Shown piece by piece: positions 10,344 to 19,802 of a stretch of 64,000 nt of DNA. Location: NCBI RefSeq assembly GCF_000521785.1, contig NZ_JALZ01000005.1:124001-188000 (forward strand), written 5' to 3'. The notes under the pieces are model-generated. The model had not been told where the DNA came from. It saw nothing but the letters and a program-made list of their open reading frames with translations, and searched no databases. Position 1 is the stretch's first letter, and each line of letters opens with the position of its first letter. A program made the position numbers and the translations under genes. This DNA comes from Roseivivax halodurans JCM 10272. Lineage in GTDB: Bacteria > Pseudomonadota > Alphaproteobacteria > Rhodobacterales > Rhodobacteraceae.

Positions 10344-10667
10344 GTGAGCGAGACAAGTGCAACGGCAGCGAAGGACGGCAATCCCGTCTGCGCGCTCTGC
10401 GGTCGAGAGATCCCGCCGCACGTGCGGCAGAGCTGGCACCATCTCGTCCCCAAGCTCAAGGGCGGCAAGGGCGGACCGGTCGTCCTGCTGCACCAGATCT
10501 GCCACAACGAGATCCACACGACCTTCACGGAAGGAGAGCTCGCGCGAGAGTTCAACACGGTCGAGGCTCTCCGTGCCCATCCGCGCATGGCGGGGTTCCT
10601 GGCCTGGGTCGCCAAGCGCCCCCCGGGCTTTCACAAGCGCAGCGCCGGCGGCCGGCGCAAGCGCTGA
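10344..10667 (+). CDS. Small HNH endonuclease-like protein
   Basis: 107 residues if the GTG at 10344 is the start; an ATG at 10299 would add 15 residues but overlaps the divergent neighbour's start. The sequence has CALCGREIPP (zinc-knuckle half), WHHLVPKLKGGK (catalytic HH) and LLHQICHNEIH (N...H of HNH, with further zinc ligands). The tail is basic (KRSAGGRRKR), as in DNA-binding HNH proteins. It is a stand-alone domain without a phage or toxin context. Function unknown beyond probable nuclease activity on nucleic acid. Confidence 0.75.
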   Translation: MSETSATAAKDGNPVCALCGREIPPHVRQSWHHLVPKLKGGKGGPVVLLHQICHNEIHTTFTEGELAREFNTVEALRAHPRMAGFLAWVAKRPPGFHKRSAGGRRKR

Positions 10668-10682
10668 GCGCGCGTCGGTGGG

Positions 10683-12920
10683 TCAGGCGAAGGTCACGAA
10701 CCGGTCGAAAGGCATCTCGCGAAGCCGCTGCCCGGTCGCGGCGAAGATCGCATTGGCAAGCGCCGGCGCCGCGGGCGGGACCGGCGGCTCTCCGATGCCA
10801 CGGATCGCAGGGCCGTTCTCGAGCCCGCGCACGTCCATTCGCGGCGCCTGATGCAGGCGCATGCCCGGCGCGTTGTCGTAGTTGCGTTGCCGAGCCATGC
10901 CGCCCGCATAGGTGATCTCGGAATTCATGGCGTGGCCAAGACCCCAGATCACCCCGCCCTGCACCTGGTTCTCGAAATTCACGGGATCGACGATCCGCCC
11001 CACATCCGCGGCGACCCAGACCGTCTCGATGCGGATCCCGGCCTCGGTCATCGCGACCTCCACGATCTCGGCGCAGGGCACCCCGAAGCTCTCGACCAGC
11101 GCGACGCCTCGCCCGCGCCCGTTCCCGCCCGGACCGGTCCAGTCCGACATCTCGCCCACGGCCTCGAGCACTTTTCGGTGATGGTCGACGCGGCACATCG
11201 AGAGGCGGGCCTCGAGCGGGTCGAGCCCGGCCGCGTGGATCAGCTCGTCGAGAAAGGCCTCCCCGAAGAAACCCGCCGTCGAGGCGCCGACGGACCGCCA
11301 CGAGGACACCGGCGCGAGCCCCGGCACCGCATAGGCCCGCACCCGCATGTTCCCGATCCCGTAGCTCGCGTTCCAGAGACCGGCGGGCAGTTGCAGGTCG
11401 GGTCCCGGCAGCGGCATCCCGAGCCGCGAGAATTGCGAGGCGGTGGGCTAGGGCGCGGCGATCTGCACGTCGAGCACGTCGATCCGTCCGTCCCGGATCG
11501 CCCCCCGCGCCCGCGCCATGGCGATCTGGCGGGGAAAATCGAGCGCGAAATCCTCCTCGCGCGAGAAGGTCAGCTTCACCGGCGTGCCCGGCACCTGCGC
11601 CGCGATCTCGGCCACCGCGCGGATGTTCTCGAATTCGAGGCGATGCCCGAAACTGCCGCCTGCTGCGACGTTGTGGAAGATCACGTCCTCCGCAGATACG
11701 TCAGCCGCCTCGGCCGCGACGTCCTGCAGGAAGCGCGGCATCTGGTGCGCCGCCCAGATCTTGAGCGTTCCGTCCTCCATGAGGGCGGTGGCGTTGAGCG
11801 GCTCCAGCGGCTGGTGCGCCACGTAAGGCGCGCGGTACTCCGCCTCGATCGTTTCGGCGCCGTCGGGGGCCGCCTCCACGTCGCCGTCGTGCCGCCACTC
11901 CTTGTCGAGCAGATCCTCGGTGAACGCCTCGGAAAGCGCCGCCCAATGCCCTTCCTGCTCGGCGGGGTAGGGCGCGGCCTCCCACTCGCAGGTCACGGCG
12001 TGGGCCGCCTTCATCGCGGTCCAGCTGTTGTTCGCAACGACCGCCAATCCGCCGCCGATCTCGAGCACATGCGTGACGCCCGGCATCGCCTCGGCGGCAC
12101 TCGCGTCATAGCTTGCCAGCCCCGCGCGGGTCGGGCTCAGACGCACCGCCGCATGCACCATGCCCGGCAGCGTGACGTCGATCCCGTATTCCTGCGTGCC
12201 GGTGGACTTCGCCACGATGTCGAGCCGCTGCATGGGCGTGCCGATCAGCCGCCATTCGGACGGCGCCTTCAACGCCACATCGGTCACGGGCTCCATCACC
12301 GCCGCGCGTGCCGCGAGCGCGGTATAGGGCCGCCTCTCGCCACCGGGCAGGATCACCGCGCCCGCCTCGGTGGAAAGGTCCGCGCGCGCGACACCCGCCT
12401 CTTTCGCCGCCGCTTCCTTCAGCGTCTCACGCGCCACCGCGCCGGCGACGCGCAGCTTCTCCCAGCTGTCGGGCACGGAAGAGGAGCCGCCAGTGACCTG
12501 CACGCCGAGCATCTTGATCGCGCCCGACATCACGTCGCGCACGGTCTCGGCCATCAGGCTGCGATCGGTGGAGCGGAAGGGCGCGCTCTCGTCCGAAAGA
12601 GCGCGATTCCAGTAGGCGGGGGAGGGCGGGCCGAAGGCGGTCTCGAACCCGTCCATCCCGAGGTCCATCTCCTCGGCGATCAGCAGCGCCTGCATCGAGG
12701 TCGCGCCCTGTCCGAGATCGGCATGGGGCGTGATCAGGGTGATCCGCTCCGGCCCGACGATGACCCACGGGTTGAACGTGGCCTCTCCCTCCGCCAGCCC
12801 GTCTTTCAGCGGATTCGCGTCCGGGCGCCGCACCGCCCAGGTGCCGAAAGCGACGCCGCCCGCCAAAGCCGCCGCGCCGACCATAAGCGCGCGGCGGGTG
12901 ATCCGACCCGCCCGGCTCAT
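10683..12920 (-). pseudogene. iorB: Isoquinoline 1-oxidoreductase-type molybdopterin subunit, interrupted by one in-frame TAG
   Basis: The reading frame is continuous for 745 codons except for a single TAG at 11448-11450 (codon 491). Sequence on both sides belongs to the same family: before it, GGSFGHRLEFENIRAVAEI and similar; after it, DPLEARL and IRGIGEPPVPPAAPALANA. The N-terminus has a twin-arginine-like signal (ITRRALMVGAAALAGG), so the enzyme would be exported with its Mo cofactor. Intact relatives hydroxylate N-heterocycles or oxidise aldehydes together with the [2Fe-2S] subunit encoded just upstream. With the stop, the C-terminal third, including Mo-site residues, is lost unless the base is a sequencing error or is read through. 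Confidence 0.85.
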
Positions 12921-13387
12921 CCCTCCGCCTCCCGCAGGCGACTGGCGGCGTCCCGGACCGCCGCGCGGATGCGCGGATAGGTCCCGCAGCGGCAGAGGTT
13001 GCCGGTCATCGCGGCATCGATCTCGGCCTTGCTCGGGGCGGGGCGCAAATCCAGAAGCGCCGCGGCCTGCATGATCTGTCCCGACTGGCAATAGCCGCAC
13101 TGCGCCACCTGCGCCTCGATCCAGGCCGCCTGCACGGGATGCGGTTCTGCCGGTGAGCCGAGCCCCTCGATCGTCGTGACGCGTGCGCCGCCCAGCTGTC
13201 CGACGGGGCGCAGGCAGGACCGCACCGCCATCCCGTCGACATGGACGGTGCAGGCGCCGCATTGCCCGATGCCGCAGCCGTATTTCGTGCCCGTGAGCCC
13301 GAGAATGTCCCGCAGCACCCACAGGAGCGGCATGTCTGCCGGAGCATCCACCTGCCGCGCCGCGCCGTTCACCTCGATCTCGATCAT
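12917..13387 (-). CDS. iorA: [2Fe-2S] small subunit of an isoquinoline 1-oxidoreductase-type enzyme
   Basis: 156 residues. The plant-type [2Fe-2S] cluster motif is seen as [14 protein letters not shown] plus a later Cys (RSCLRP). The C-terminal four-helix [2Fe-2S] domain has [10 protein letters not shown] and [12 protein letters not shown]. It carries electrons from the molybdopterin subunit to the acceptor, usually a membrane cytochrome. Its stop overlaps the start of the large-subunit gene by 4 nt (ATGA), indicating translational coupling. The gene itself is intact while its partner carries a nonsense codon. Confidence 0.93.
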   Translation of the reverse strand: MIEIEVNGAARQVDAPADMPLLWVLRDILGLTGTKYGCGIGQCGACTVHVDGMAVRSCLRPVGQLGGARVTTIEGLGSPAEPHPVQAAWIEAQVAQCGYCQSGQIMQAAALLDLRPAPSKAEIDAAMTGNLCRCGTYPRIRAAVRDAASRLREAEG

Positions 13388-13570
13388 CGCCGAACCCTCC
13401 CAGACCGGAAGGAGGGGCAGCGGCTTCGCTTGTCAAGCAAGCCCGTGCGTCGAAGCCGCGAACGCTTCGAATCCGAGCAAATTCGAGCGTCCGAGCCGTC
13501 GCGGATTAAACCTTTGGGAACGCGTTGGCCGTAGGACCTGAAGCGGACAGAAATGTGCGGGGATTGCACA

Positions 13571-16534
13571 ATGCAGGCGTTCAATCGGGTCCGGCTCGCG
13601 TTCAAGCTGCCGATCATCATGTCGCTCCTCGTCGCCATCGCCGTGGCGGTGACTGCGACTGTCGGCTTTCAGCGGGCCAACCACGCCGCCGTCGAAAGCG
13701 CGCGCTCGCAGCTCGCTTCGGTCTCGCATCTCACCGGCCGGCGCGTTCAGTCGCTGCTCGATGCGATCGGCCGGGAGCTTGAGGTCCAGGCCGACAGCAC
13801 CATGGCGGCCGACGCGCTCCGCGATTTCACGCGGTCCTTCGATGCGCTGGACGATCCGCTCGCCGAATTGACCCAAGCGTTCGTCACGGCGAATCCGAAT
13901 CCTGTCGGCGAGCGGGACAAGCTCCTGCGCGCCAATACCGGGACGCTCTACGACGCGGTGCACGCCCGGTATCACCAGAGCTACGATAGCCTTCAGAACA
14001 GGTCCGGGTATTACGATGTCTTCCTGATCACGCCGGGCGGGGACGTCGTCTATTCGGTCTTCAAGGAAAGCGATTTCGCAACCAACCTCAATTCCGGGCA
14101 ATGGAAGGACACCGGGCTCGCCCGCGCCTTCCGCGGCGCGATCGAGGCGGAGGAGGGCGGAATGGCCTTCGACGATTTCGCGCCCTACGGACCGAGCGCC
14201 GACGCGCCAGCCGCCTTCATCGCGCGGCGCGTCTATGACGGAGGCGGGCAGGTTCTCGGAGTGCTGGCCTTCCAGATGCCGATCGAGAATCTGAACGCGA
14301 CCACACAGAACCTGACCGGCCTGCGCGACTCCGCCGCGGCCTATATCGTCGGTCCCAACGGCTATCTGCGCTCGGATCTCGAAGACACGCCCGAGGTGGA
14401 TATCCTCGTGCGGCGGATGGACGATGTGGCGGTGACTTCGGCACTCGCGGGGCAGGCCGGCCTCGCCGAAATCCCCGGCGTCACCGGAGAGCCGGCGCTG
14501 GCCGCCTACGAGCCCGTCGACGCGTTCGGCACGCGCTGGGCGGTTGTGACGGTCGAAAGCCAGGCCTCGATACTCTCGAGCGTCACGGCCTTGCGCACTG
14601 CGTTCGTTCTGATCGGCCTTGGTGTCACGGCCGTCGCGCTTCTCGTCTCGGCGCTTCTTTCGAGCTCGATCTCCCGCCCCATCGACCGGGTGCGCCGGGC
14701 GATGTCCGCGATCCGCGCAAAGGACTTCTCGCACGTGGTTCCCGCCACCGGCCGCGGCGACGAGATCGGCGAGATGGCCCGCACGCTCGAGGGCTTCCGC
14801 GACGAACTCGCGCGGGGCGACGAGCTTGCCCGCGAGGCCGCGTTCAAGGGCAACGCCTTCGGAAAGAGCGGCTCTGCCATGATGATGGTCAACGAGCAGC
14901 TCGACCTTATCTACGCCAATGACGCGGTGGTCGAGATGCTGAACACCGTTTCCGCCGGCTTCGAAGCCCTGACCGGGATCCGGACGCCCGAGGATCTCGT
15001 CGGAATCGGCATCGATCGGGTGCATCCGGGCCTCGCGGAGTACCGCAGCATCCTCGGAGACCCGGGGCGCCTTCCGCATCGGATCGTGCTGCCGGTCGGA
15101 CATTCCTTCTTCGAGGTCAATCTCAACGCCGTGCTCGACGAGGACGGCAAGCAGATCGGCGCCTTGCTCGAATGGCGCAACCAGACAAAGTCGGTGCGCG
15201 ACGGGGCCATGATCGCCGCGCTCGATTCCTCGTCCATCCGGATCGAGGTCGGGAAGGACGGCAAGGTCCGCTGGGCCAACGACAATGCCGTCCGCGTGCT
15301 CGGCGTCTCGCGACAGGAGGCGATCGGTCGCCCCATCGACACGCTGGTGGAGCCCGACCCGGGGGCGTCAGCCCAGATCGCGGCCCTCTCGGAGATCGTC
15401 CGGACCTCGTCCGCAGCCGACGGCGCGATGCGCGTAACCGGAAAGTCGATCCTTCTCGAGGGACAGATCACGCCGATGACCGATCCTTTCGGAAAGCCCT
15501 CCGGCATCGTGCTGATCGCCCAGAATGTCACCACGGAACGCTCCGCGGCTCGCAGGGCGGAGGCCGCCCGCGAAGAGGCGGAGGCCGATCAGGCGCAGGT
15601 CGTCGAGGCGCTCGGCGAAGGTCTCGTCCGTCTTTCCGAGGGCGATCTCACCTGCCAGATCGACACGCCGTTCAGCGAAAGCTACGAATCGCTGCGCGAG
15701 ACCTTCAACGCCGCCACACTGAAGCTGCGCGACGCCATCGTCAGCATCTTCGAGAGCGCCTCTTCCATGCGCGGCGACACCGAGCAGATCAGCACCGCGG
15801 CCCAGGATCTTTCGCGGCGCACCGAGGCACAGGCGGCGACGCTCGAGCAGACGGCGTCCGAACTCGATCACATCACGAACTCCGTGCAATCCTCGGCCGA
15901 AAGCGCGCGCAGCGCGGCGGATTCGGTTGCCAAGACACGCGACGACGTCGAAACCAGCGGCAGTGTCGTGCACGATGCGATCACCGCGATGGGCGAGATC
16001 GAATCCTTCTCCAAGAAGATCGCCACGATCATCGGCGTGATCGACCAGATCGCCTTCCAGACGAACCTGCTGGCCCTCAACGCCGGCGTCGAGGCAGCGC
16101 GGGCGGGGGAGGCGGGCCGCGGTTTCGCCGTCGTCGCCTCCGAGGTGCGGGCGCTGGCGCAGAATTCCTCCCAGGCGGCGCGCGAGATCAACGGGCTCAT
16201 CACGTCCTCTTCGGCCCAGATCGAGAGCGGCGTGTCGCTGGTCAGCGCGACCGGCGAGTTCCTCGAGCGGATCATGGCGTCGGTCTCGGCGATCTCCGAG
16301 GACATCCGCGCCATCGCGGCGAGCTCCGGCGAGCAATCGGCCGGCCTGCGGAAGATCAACGAGGCGGTGACCAAGCTCGATCAGGTGACGCAGCAGAACG
16401 CGGCGATGTTCGAACAGACCAGCGCCTCGACTGTCGCGCTGGCGCAGGAGGCCGGCGGCCTGATCAGTGGCATGCGCCAGTTCCGCGTCGGAGCGCACAG
16501 CGAGATGCAGGGAGAGGCTCGGGCGGCCTCCTAA
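13571..16534 (+). CDS. Methyl-accepting chemotaxis protein with periplasmic sensor and two PAS domains
   Basis: 987 residues, long for the family. Order: TM1 (about 14-34), a large periplasmic Cache-like sensor (35-340), TM2 (about 343-366) and HAMP (366-418). Then come PAS 1 (about 425-540), PAS 2 (about 545-665) and a second HAMP-like segment (from ~676, [16 protein letters not shown]). The signalling helical hairpin (about 730-960) has the conserved tip [20 protein letters not shown] near 823-842. It should control a CheA kinase, sensing a periplasmic ligand plus a cytoplasmic cue through PAS. No C-terminal CheR pentapeptide is present. The start at 13571 was chosen for a GGGGA upstream; a Met six codons earlier is possible. 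No che genes are nearby. Confidence 0.93.
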   Translation: MQAFNRVRLAFKLPIIMSLLVAIAVAVTATVGFQRANHAAVESARSQLASVSHLTGRRVQSLLDAIGRELEVQADSTMAADALRDFTRSFDALDDPLAELTQAFVTANPNPVGERDKLLRANTGTLYDAVHARYHQSYDSLQNRSGYYDVFLITPGGDVVYSVFKESDFATNLNSGQWKDTGLARAFRGAIEAEEGGMAFDDFAPYGPSADAPAAFIARRVYDGGGQVLGVLAFQMPIENLNATTQNLTGLRDSAAAYIVGPNGYLRSDLEDTPEVDILVRRMDDVAVTSALAGQAGLAEIPGVTGEPALAAYEPVDAFGTRWAVVTVESQASILSSVTALRTAFVLIGLGVTAVALLVSALLSSSISRPIDRVRRAMSAIRAKDFSHVVPATGRGDEIGEMARTLEGFRDELARGDELAREAAFKGNAFGKSGSAMMMVNEQLDLIYANDAVVEMLNTVSAGFEALTGIRTPEDLVGIGIDRVHPGLAEYRSILGDPGRLPHRIVLPVGHSFFEVNLNAVLDEDGKQIGALLEWRNQTKSVRDGAMIAALDSSSIRIEVGKDGKVRWANDNAVRVLGVSRQEAIGRPIDTLVEPDPGASAQIAALSEIVRTSSAADGAMRVTGKSILLEGQITPMTDPFGKPSGIVLIAQNVTTERSAARRAEAAREEAEADQAQVVEALGEGLVRLSEGDLTCQIDTPFSESYESLRETFNAATLKLRDAIVSIFESASSMRGDTEQISTAAQDLSRRTEAQAATLEQTASELDHITNSVQSSAESARSAADSVAKTRDDVETSGSVVHDAITAMGEIESFSKKIATIIGVIDQIAFQTNLLALNAGVEAARAGEAGRGFAVVASEVRALAQNSSQAAREINGLITSSSAQIESGVSLVSATGEFLERIMASVSAISEDIRAIAASSGEQSAGLRKINEAVTKLDQVTQQNAAMFEQTSASTVALAQEAGGLISGMRQFRVGAHSEMQGEARAAS

Positions 16535-16570
16535 GAGCTGCCAGTGATCGGCCGATGCAATGGAAGGAAG

Positions 16571-16654
16571 TGGTGGGCGACCCTGGAATCGAACCAGGCG
16601 TGGGTCTCCCCGGCGGATTTACAGTCCGCTGCCGCACCTTGCAGCTCGTCGCCC
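16571..16654 (-). tRNA. tRNA-Tyr (GTA)
   Basis: 84 nt including an encoded CCA. The acceptor stem GGGCGAC pairs with GTCGCCC, the discriminator is A, the T-arm is CCTGG-TTCGATT-CCAGG, and the anticodon loop CTGTAAA gives GTA. It has the long variable arm of a class II tRNA, as expected for bacterial tRNA-Tyr. It lies between the chemoreceptor and rlmB on the opposite strand. Confidence 0.95.
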
Positions 16655-16696
16655 ATCGCGTCTCCGGGCGATGAGCCCGGCGCCGACGTGCGGGCG

Positions 16697-16725
16697 TCTC
16701 TAAACGCGCCCCCGGGGAGGGTCAA
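16697..16725 (-). promoter_or_regulatory. Likely sigma-70-type promoter of tRNA-Tyr
   Basis: On the minus strand TTGACC (16720-16725) and TAGAGA (16697-16702) are separated by 17 nt, placing transcription start about 35 nt before the tRNA. The -35 matches consensus at 5 of 6 bases; the -10 is weak, as is common in this group. Confidence 0.5.
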
Positions 16726-16795
16726 CAGGAAAATCCCGAGCCTCTTGTGCCCCGCCGCCCCTGGTGTCAGAGGGAGCCTCAAAGGGGATGACGGC

Positions 16796-17578
16796 ATGGC
16801 GAAGAAACCGGATTGGGTGGTCCGCAAGGAGCAGGCGGCGCGGCAGCGGGGACAGGAGGAGGTCTGGTTCTTCGGCCTGCATGCGGTCCGCGACGCGCTG
16901 CTCAATCCCCGCCGCGAGAAGCTGCGCCTGATCGTCACGCCGAACGCCGAGGCGAAGCTTGCGGATGCCATCGCCGCGGCAGGCATTGCGCCCGAAGTTT
17001 CCGACCCTCGGAAGTTCGCTGCACCGCTCGATCCGGGGTCCGTGCATCAGGGCGCAGCGCTCGCCGTGCATCCGCTCGACTGGGGGAGGCTCTCGGACAT
17101 CGCCGTGCCGGAGACCGATCTGCCTGCCCGCGTCCTGCTGCTCGACAGGGTCAGCGATCCGCACAATGTCGGCGCGATCCTGCGATCGGCTGAGGTTTTC
17201 GGGGCCCGCGCGGTGGTCGGCACGCTGCATCATTCGGCGCCCGAAACAGGTGCGCTCGCCAAGACGGCCAGCGGCGCGCTCGAGCGGCAGCCCTACCTGC
17301 GCGAGACCAACCTCTCGCGCGCCATGACGCAGCTTCAGGACGTCGGATACACGCTGATTGGCCTCGACGGCGAGGCGGAACGGACCCTGGACGAGGCCGT
17401 CGCGCCGATCCGGGACCGTCCGATCGGTCTTGTCCTCGGTGCCGAGGGGCCGGGACTCCGACCGAAGACCAAGGACACCTGCGACATCCTCGCAAGGATC
17501 GATGCCGCCGGGGCGTTCGGCTCCCTCAACGTCTCGAACGCCGCGGCCGTCGCGCTCTACGCGGCGACGCGGCGCTAG
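16796..17578 (+). CDS. rlmB: 23S rRNA 2'-O-ribose methyltransferase RlmB/TrmH family (SPOUT)
   Basis: 260 residues. The N-terminal substrate-binding domain has WFFGLHAVRDALLNP. The C-terminal SPOUT knot domain carries motif 1 (LLLDRVSDPHNVGAILRSAE, with the N and R typical of TrmH enzymes), motif 2 (LVLGAEGPGL) and motif 3 (GSLNVSNAAAVALY). It uses AdoMet to methylate a ribose in 23S rRNA (Gm2251 in the E. coli enzyme). Exact target is inferred from the RlmB-like N-terminus; a tRNA target is less likely. The gene is monocistronic and convergent with nusB. Confidence 0.88.
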   Translation: MAKKPDWVVRKEQAARQRGQEEVWFFGLHAVRDALLNPRREKLRLIVTPNAEAKLADAIAAAGIAPEVSDPRKFAAPLDPGSVHQGAALAVHPLDWGRLSDIAVPETDLPARVLLLDRVSDPHNVGAILRSAEVFGARAVVGTLHHSAPETGALAKTASGALERQPYLRETNLSRAMTQLQDVGYTLIGLDGEAERTLDEAVAPIRDRPIGLVLGAEGPGLRPKTKDTCDILARIDAAGAFGSLNVSNAAAVALYAATRR

Positions 17579-17627
17579 AGCCACCGGGCCGGCCGAAGCC
17601 CAGCGTGTCCAAGGGCGCTTCCCGGGC

Positions 17628-18128
17628 TCAGAATGCCTCGGGTTTGGCCTCGCGCGCCATGTGGTCGAGCACGGCGTTCACGAAGCGGGCCTCGCGGCCT
17701 TCTGGATAGAAGTCCTTGGCGATGTCGACATACTCGACGATCACCACCTTGGGGGGCGCGTCGGTCGCCACGAGCTCGGCGCCCGCCGCTCGGAAGAGCG
17801 CGCGCAGGGTCGGGTCGATCCGATCGATCGGCCATTTCGCCACCAGCGCACGGTCGGTCATCTGGTCGATGCGCGCCTGCCAGTTCACCGCCTGGTCGAT
17901 CACCATGCGGAAATGGTCGATGTCGCCGTCGATCATCTCCTCGCCCTCGATCAGCTCAAGTCCGAAGCGGTGGGCCAGGAACTCCTCGCGCACCTGGTCC
18001 GCGGAGAGCGAGGAATGCTCCATTTGGAACAGGGCCTGGACCGCATGCAGCCGTGCCGCCGAGCGGCGCAGCTTCTTCATCTGACGCGGATCAAGCCGGG
18101 CGGCGTCGGAGGCGGGATCGGGGCTCAT
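17628..18128 (-). CDS. nusB: Transcription antitermination factor NusB
   Basis: 166 residues, all helical. Seen are RRSAARLHAVQALFQME at the N-terminus and IDRIDPTLRALFRAAGAEL plus PKVVIVEYVDIAKDFYPEG with REARFVNAVLDHMAR at the C-terminus, the standard NusB signature. With NusE (S10) it binds boxA in rRNA transcripts to prevent premature termination. It follows ribH by 25 nt; ribH-nusB coupling is common in proteobacteria. Slightly extended N-terminus (about 20 residues) relative to E. coli NusB. Confidence 0.93.
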   Translation of the reverse strand: MSPDPASDAARLDPRQMKKLRRSAARLHAVQALFQMEHSSLSADQVREEFLAHRFGLELIEGEEMIDGDIDHFRMVIDQAVNWQARIDQMTDRALVAKWPIDRIDPTLRALFRAAGAELVATDAPPKVVIVEYVDIAKDFYPEGREARFVNAVLDHMAREAKPEAF

Positions 18129-18153
18129 GAGGGGTCGTGGTCCTTGGCGAAGG

Positions 18154-18675
18154 TCAGGAAGAGGCAGCGTCGTCGCGCATGGTCGCGAATCCGATGCCCT
18201 TGCGCGAAGACCCCCATGTGCGCCCGAGCGCGATCAGATGCAAGGCCGCGGCCGCCGCGCCGGCGCCCTTGTTCTGACCGGCGGGATCGGCGCGGACCTG
18301 CGCCTGCTCCATGGTCTCAACCGTCAGGATGCCGTTGCCGATGCAGAGCCCCTGCAGCCCGAGCAGCGTGATCCCGCGCGAGCTGTCGTTGCAGACGGTC
18401 TCGTAATGCGTGGTCTCGCCGCGGATCACGCAGCCGAGCGCGACGTAGCCGTCAAAATCCTTCATCCGGCCGGCGATGCCGATCGCGGTCGGGATTTCGA
18501 GCGCGCCCGGCACCTCGATCGTCTCGTGGGTGCCGCCCACCGCCTCGATCTCGGCGCGCGCGCCGGCGATCAGGTCGTCGGCGATGGCGCGGTAGAAGGG
18601 CGCGACGACGATGAGGAGCTTCGGCCCCTCGTCGAAGGTCGCGCGGGGCATCTCGTAGTGATCCGTCGAGGCCAT
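18154..18675 (-). CDS. ribH: 6,7-dimethyl-8-ribityllumazine synthase
   Basis: 173 residues. RibH condenses 5-amino-6-ribitylamino-uracil with 3,4-dihydroxy-2-butanone 4-phosphate in riboflavin synthesis. Seen are VPGALEIP, the substrate loop ALGCVIRGETTHYETVCNDSS (split around the catalytic His) and NGILTVETMEQA. Its start overlaps the ribB-fusion stop by 1 nt, so the two steps that make and use the four-carbon unit are translationally coupled. C-terminal tail slightly longer than in the icosahedral enzymes of other phyla. Confidence 0.95.
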   Translation of the reverse strand: MASTDHYEMPRATFDEGPKLLIVVAPFYRAIADDLIAGARAEIEAVGGTHETIEVPGALEIPTAIGIAGRMKDFDGYVALGCVIRGETTHYETVCNDSSRGITLLGLQGLCIGNGILTVETMEQAQVRADPAGQNKGAGAAAAALHLIALGRTWGSSRKGIGFATMRDDAASS

Positions 18676-19802
18676 CAGCCAAGCTCCGATATCTTGCGGG
18701 TGCCGACGATCTCGAGGCCGTAGGCCTCGAGGCCCACAACCTTTGGCGTCGGCGAATTGGTCAGGAGGGTGAGCTTCGAGAGCCCGAGCGAGGAGAGGAT
18801 TTGCGCGCCGAGCCCGTATTGCCGCAGCGTCTTGGGGGTGACGCTGTCCGGCACGTCGAGCTTCATTGCGGTGTCGCGCAGCAGCACGACGGCGCCGCGG
18901 CCCTCGTCCGCCACGGCGCGCATCGCGTCGCGGAACTCGTCGGCGCGCCCCTTGGGGCCCGACCCGACGATGTCGAGCATCGGGTCCATCGCGTGCATCC
19001 GCACCAGTACCGGCTCGTCGCCCGAGAGATCGCCCTTGGAGAGGACGATATGCTCGTCGCCATGGGTGGTGTCGGTGTAGATCCGCATGTCCCATTCGCC
19101 GCCGAATTCGGACGCGATCACCTCGTGCTTCTGAACCGAGACGAGGTTGTCGTTGCGCCGGCGGTAGCCGATCAGGTCCGAGATCGTGCCGATCTTGAGC
19201 CCGTGGCGCTGCGCGAAGGCGATGAGCTCGGGCAGGCGCGCCATCGTGCCGTCCTCGTTCATGATCTCGCAGATCACGCCGGCGGCGTTGAGCCCCGCGA
19301 GGCGGGCGATGTCGACCGCCGCCTCGGTGTGGCCGGCGCGCACGAGCGTGCCGCCGTCCTTGGCGCGCAACGGAAAGACGTGGCCCGGAGTGGCGATGTC
19401 GGCCGCGCCCTTCGAGGAATCGATCGCCACCTGGATCGTGCGCGCCCGGTCGGCGGCCGAGATGCCGGTGGTCACGCCCTCGCGCGCCTCGATCGACACG
19501 GTGAACGCGGTCTCGTGTCGCGAGGAATTGTTTGAGGACATGAGGCTCAGCCCGAGCTCCTCGATCCGGTCGCTGGTCATGGCGAGGCAGATGAGGCCGC
19601 GTCCATGCGTCGCCATGAAATTGATGACGTCGGGGGTCGCGTATTGCGCCGGGATCACGAGGTCGCCCTCGTTCTCGCGGTCCTCGTGGTCGACGAGGAT
19701 CACCATGTGTCCGTTGCGCGCATCCTCGAGGATCTCGTCCACGCTCGAGATGGCGTCGCTCCAGTCGGTCTCGACCGGGCCGGGTGTTTCGAAGTCGGTC
19801 AT
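18675..19802 (-). CDS. ribB: 3,4-dihydroxy-2-butanone 4-phosphate synthase fused to a degenerate GTP cyclohydrolase II domain
   Basis: 375 residues. Residues ~20-215 form a complete RibB domain: DHEDRENEGDLV acidic loop, FMATHGRGLICLAM, and GHVFPLRAKDGG with RAGHTEAAVD. Residues ~230-375 align with GTP cyclohydrolase II (VLSKGDLSGDEPVLVRMH, LGLSKLTLLTNSPTPKV). The three zinc cysteines of the C-(10)-C-x-C motif are absent: the region reads MHAMDPMLDIVGSG. The EGR(N)IGL substrate loop is also missing and the C-terminus is short. The C-terminal part is therefore unlikely to hydrolyse GTP and may be structural or regulatory. It heads the ribB-ribH-nusB operon. Confidence 0.92.
   Translation of the reverse strand: MTDFETPGPVETDWSDAISSVDEILEDARNGHMVILVDHEDRENEGDLVIPAQYATPDVINFMATHGRGLICLAMTSDRIEELGLSLMSSNNSSRHETAFTVSIEAREGVTTGISAADRARTIQVAIDSSKGAADIATPGHVFPLRAKDGGTLVRAGHTEAAVDIARLAGLNAAGVICEIMNEDGTMARLPELIAFAQRHGLKIGTISDLIGYRRRNDNLVSVQKHEVIASEFGGEWDMRIYTDTTHGDEHIVLSKGDLSGDEPVLVRMHAMDPMLDIVGSGPKGRADEFRDAMRAVADEGRGAVVLLRDTAMKLDVPDSVTPKTLRQYGLGAQILSSLGLSKLTLLTNSPTPKVVGLEAYGLEIVGTRKISELG

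Noticed and set aside
10344-10667. HNH gene as part of a phage, homing or toxin element
   Set aside because: No integrase, intron, portal or immunity gene nearby; neighbours are ordinary chromosomal genes.
10683-11417. Separate gene starting at an internal ATG after the iorB stop
   Set aside because: It is in the same frame as the upstream part and continues the same domain; no ribosome site is seen, so it is better read as the remainder of one interrupted gene.
11448-11450. TAG as pyrrolysine or another recoded codon
   Set aside because: Nothing else in the window points to amber recoding; other genes do not run through TAG.
10851-12980. Long plus-strand open frame (709 codons) opposite iorB
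   Set aside because: It is an antisense shadow of the minus-strand gene, which matches a known family on both sides; the plus frame reads as R/H/A/G-rich sequence typical of high-GC complements.
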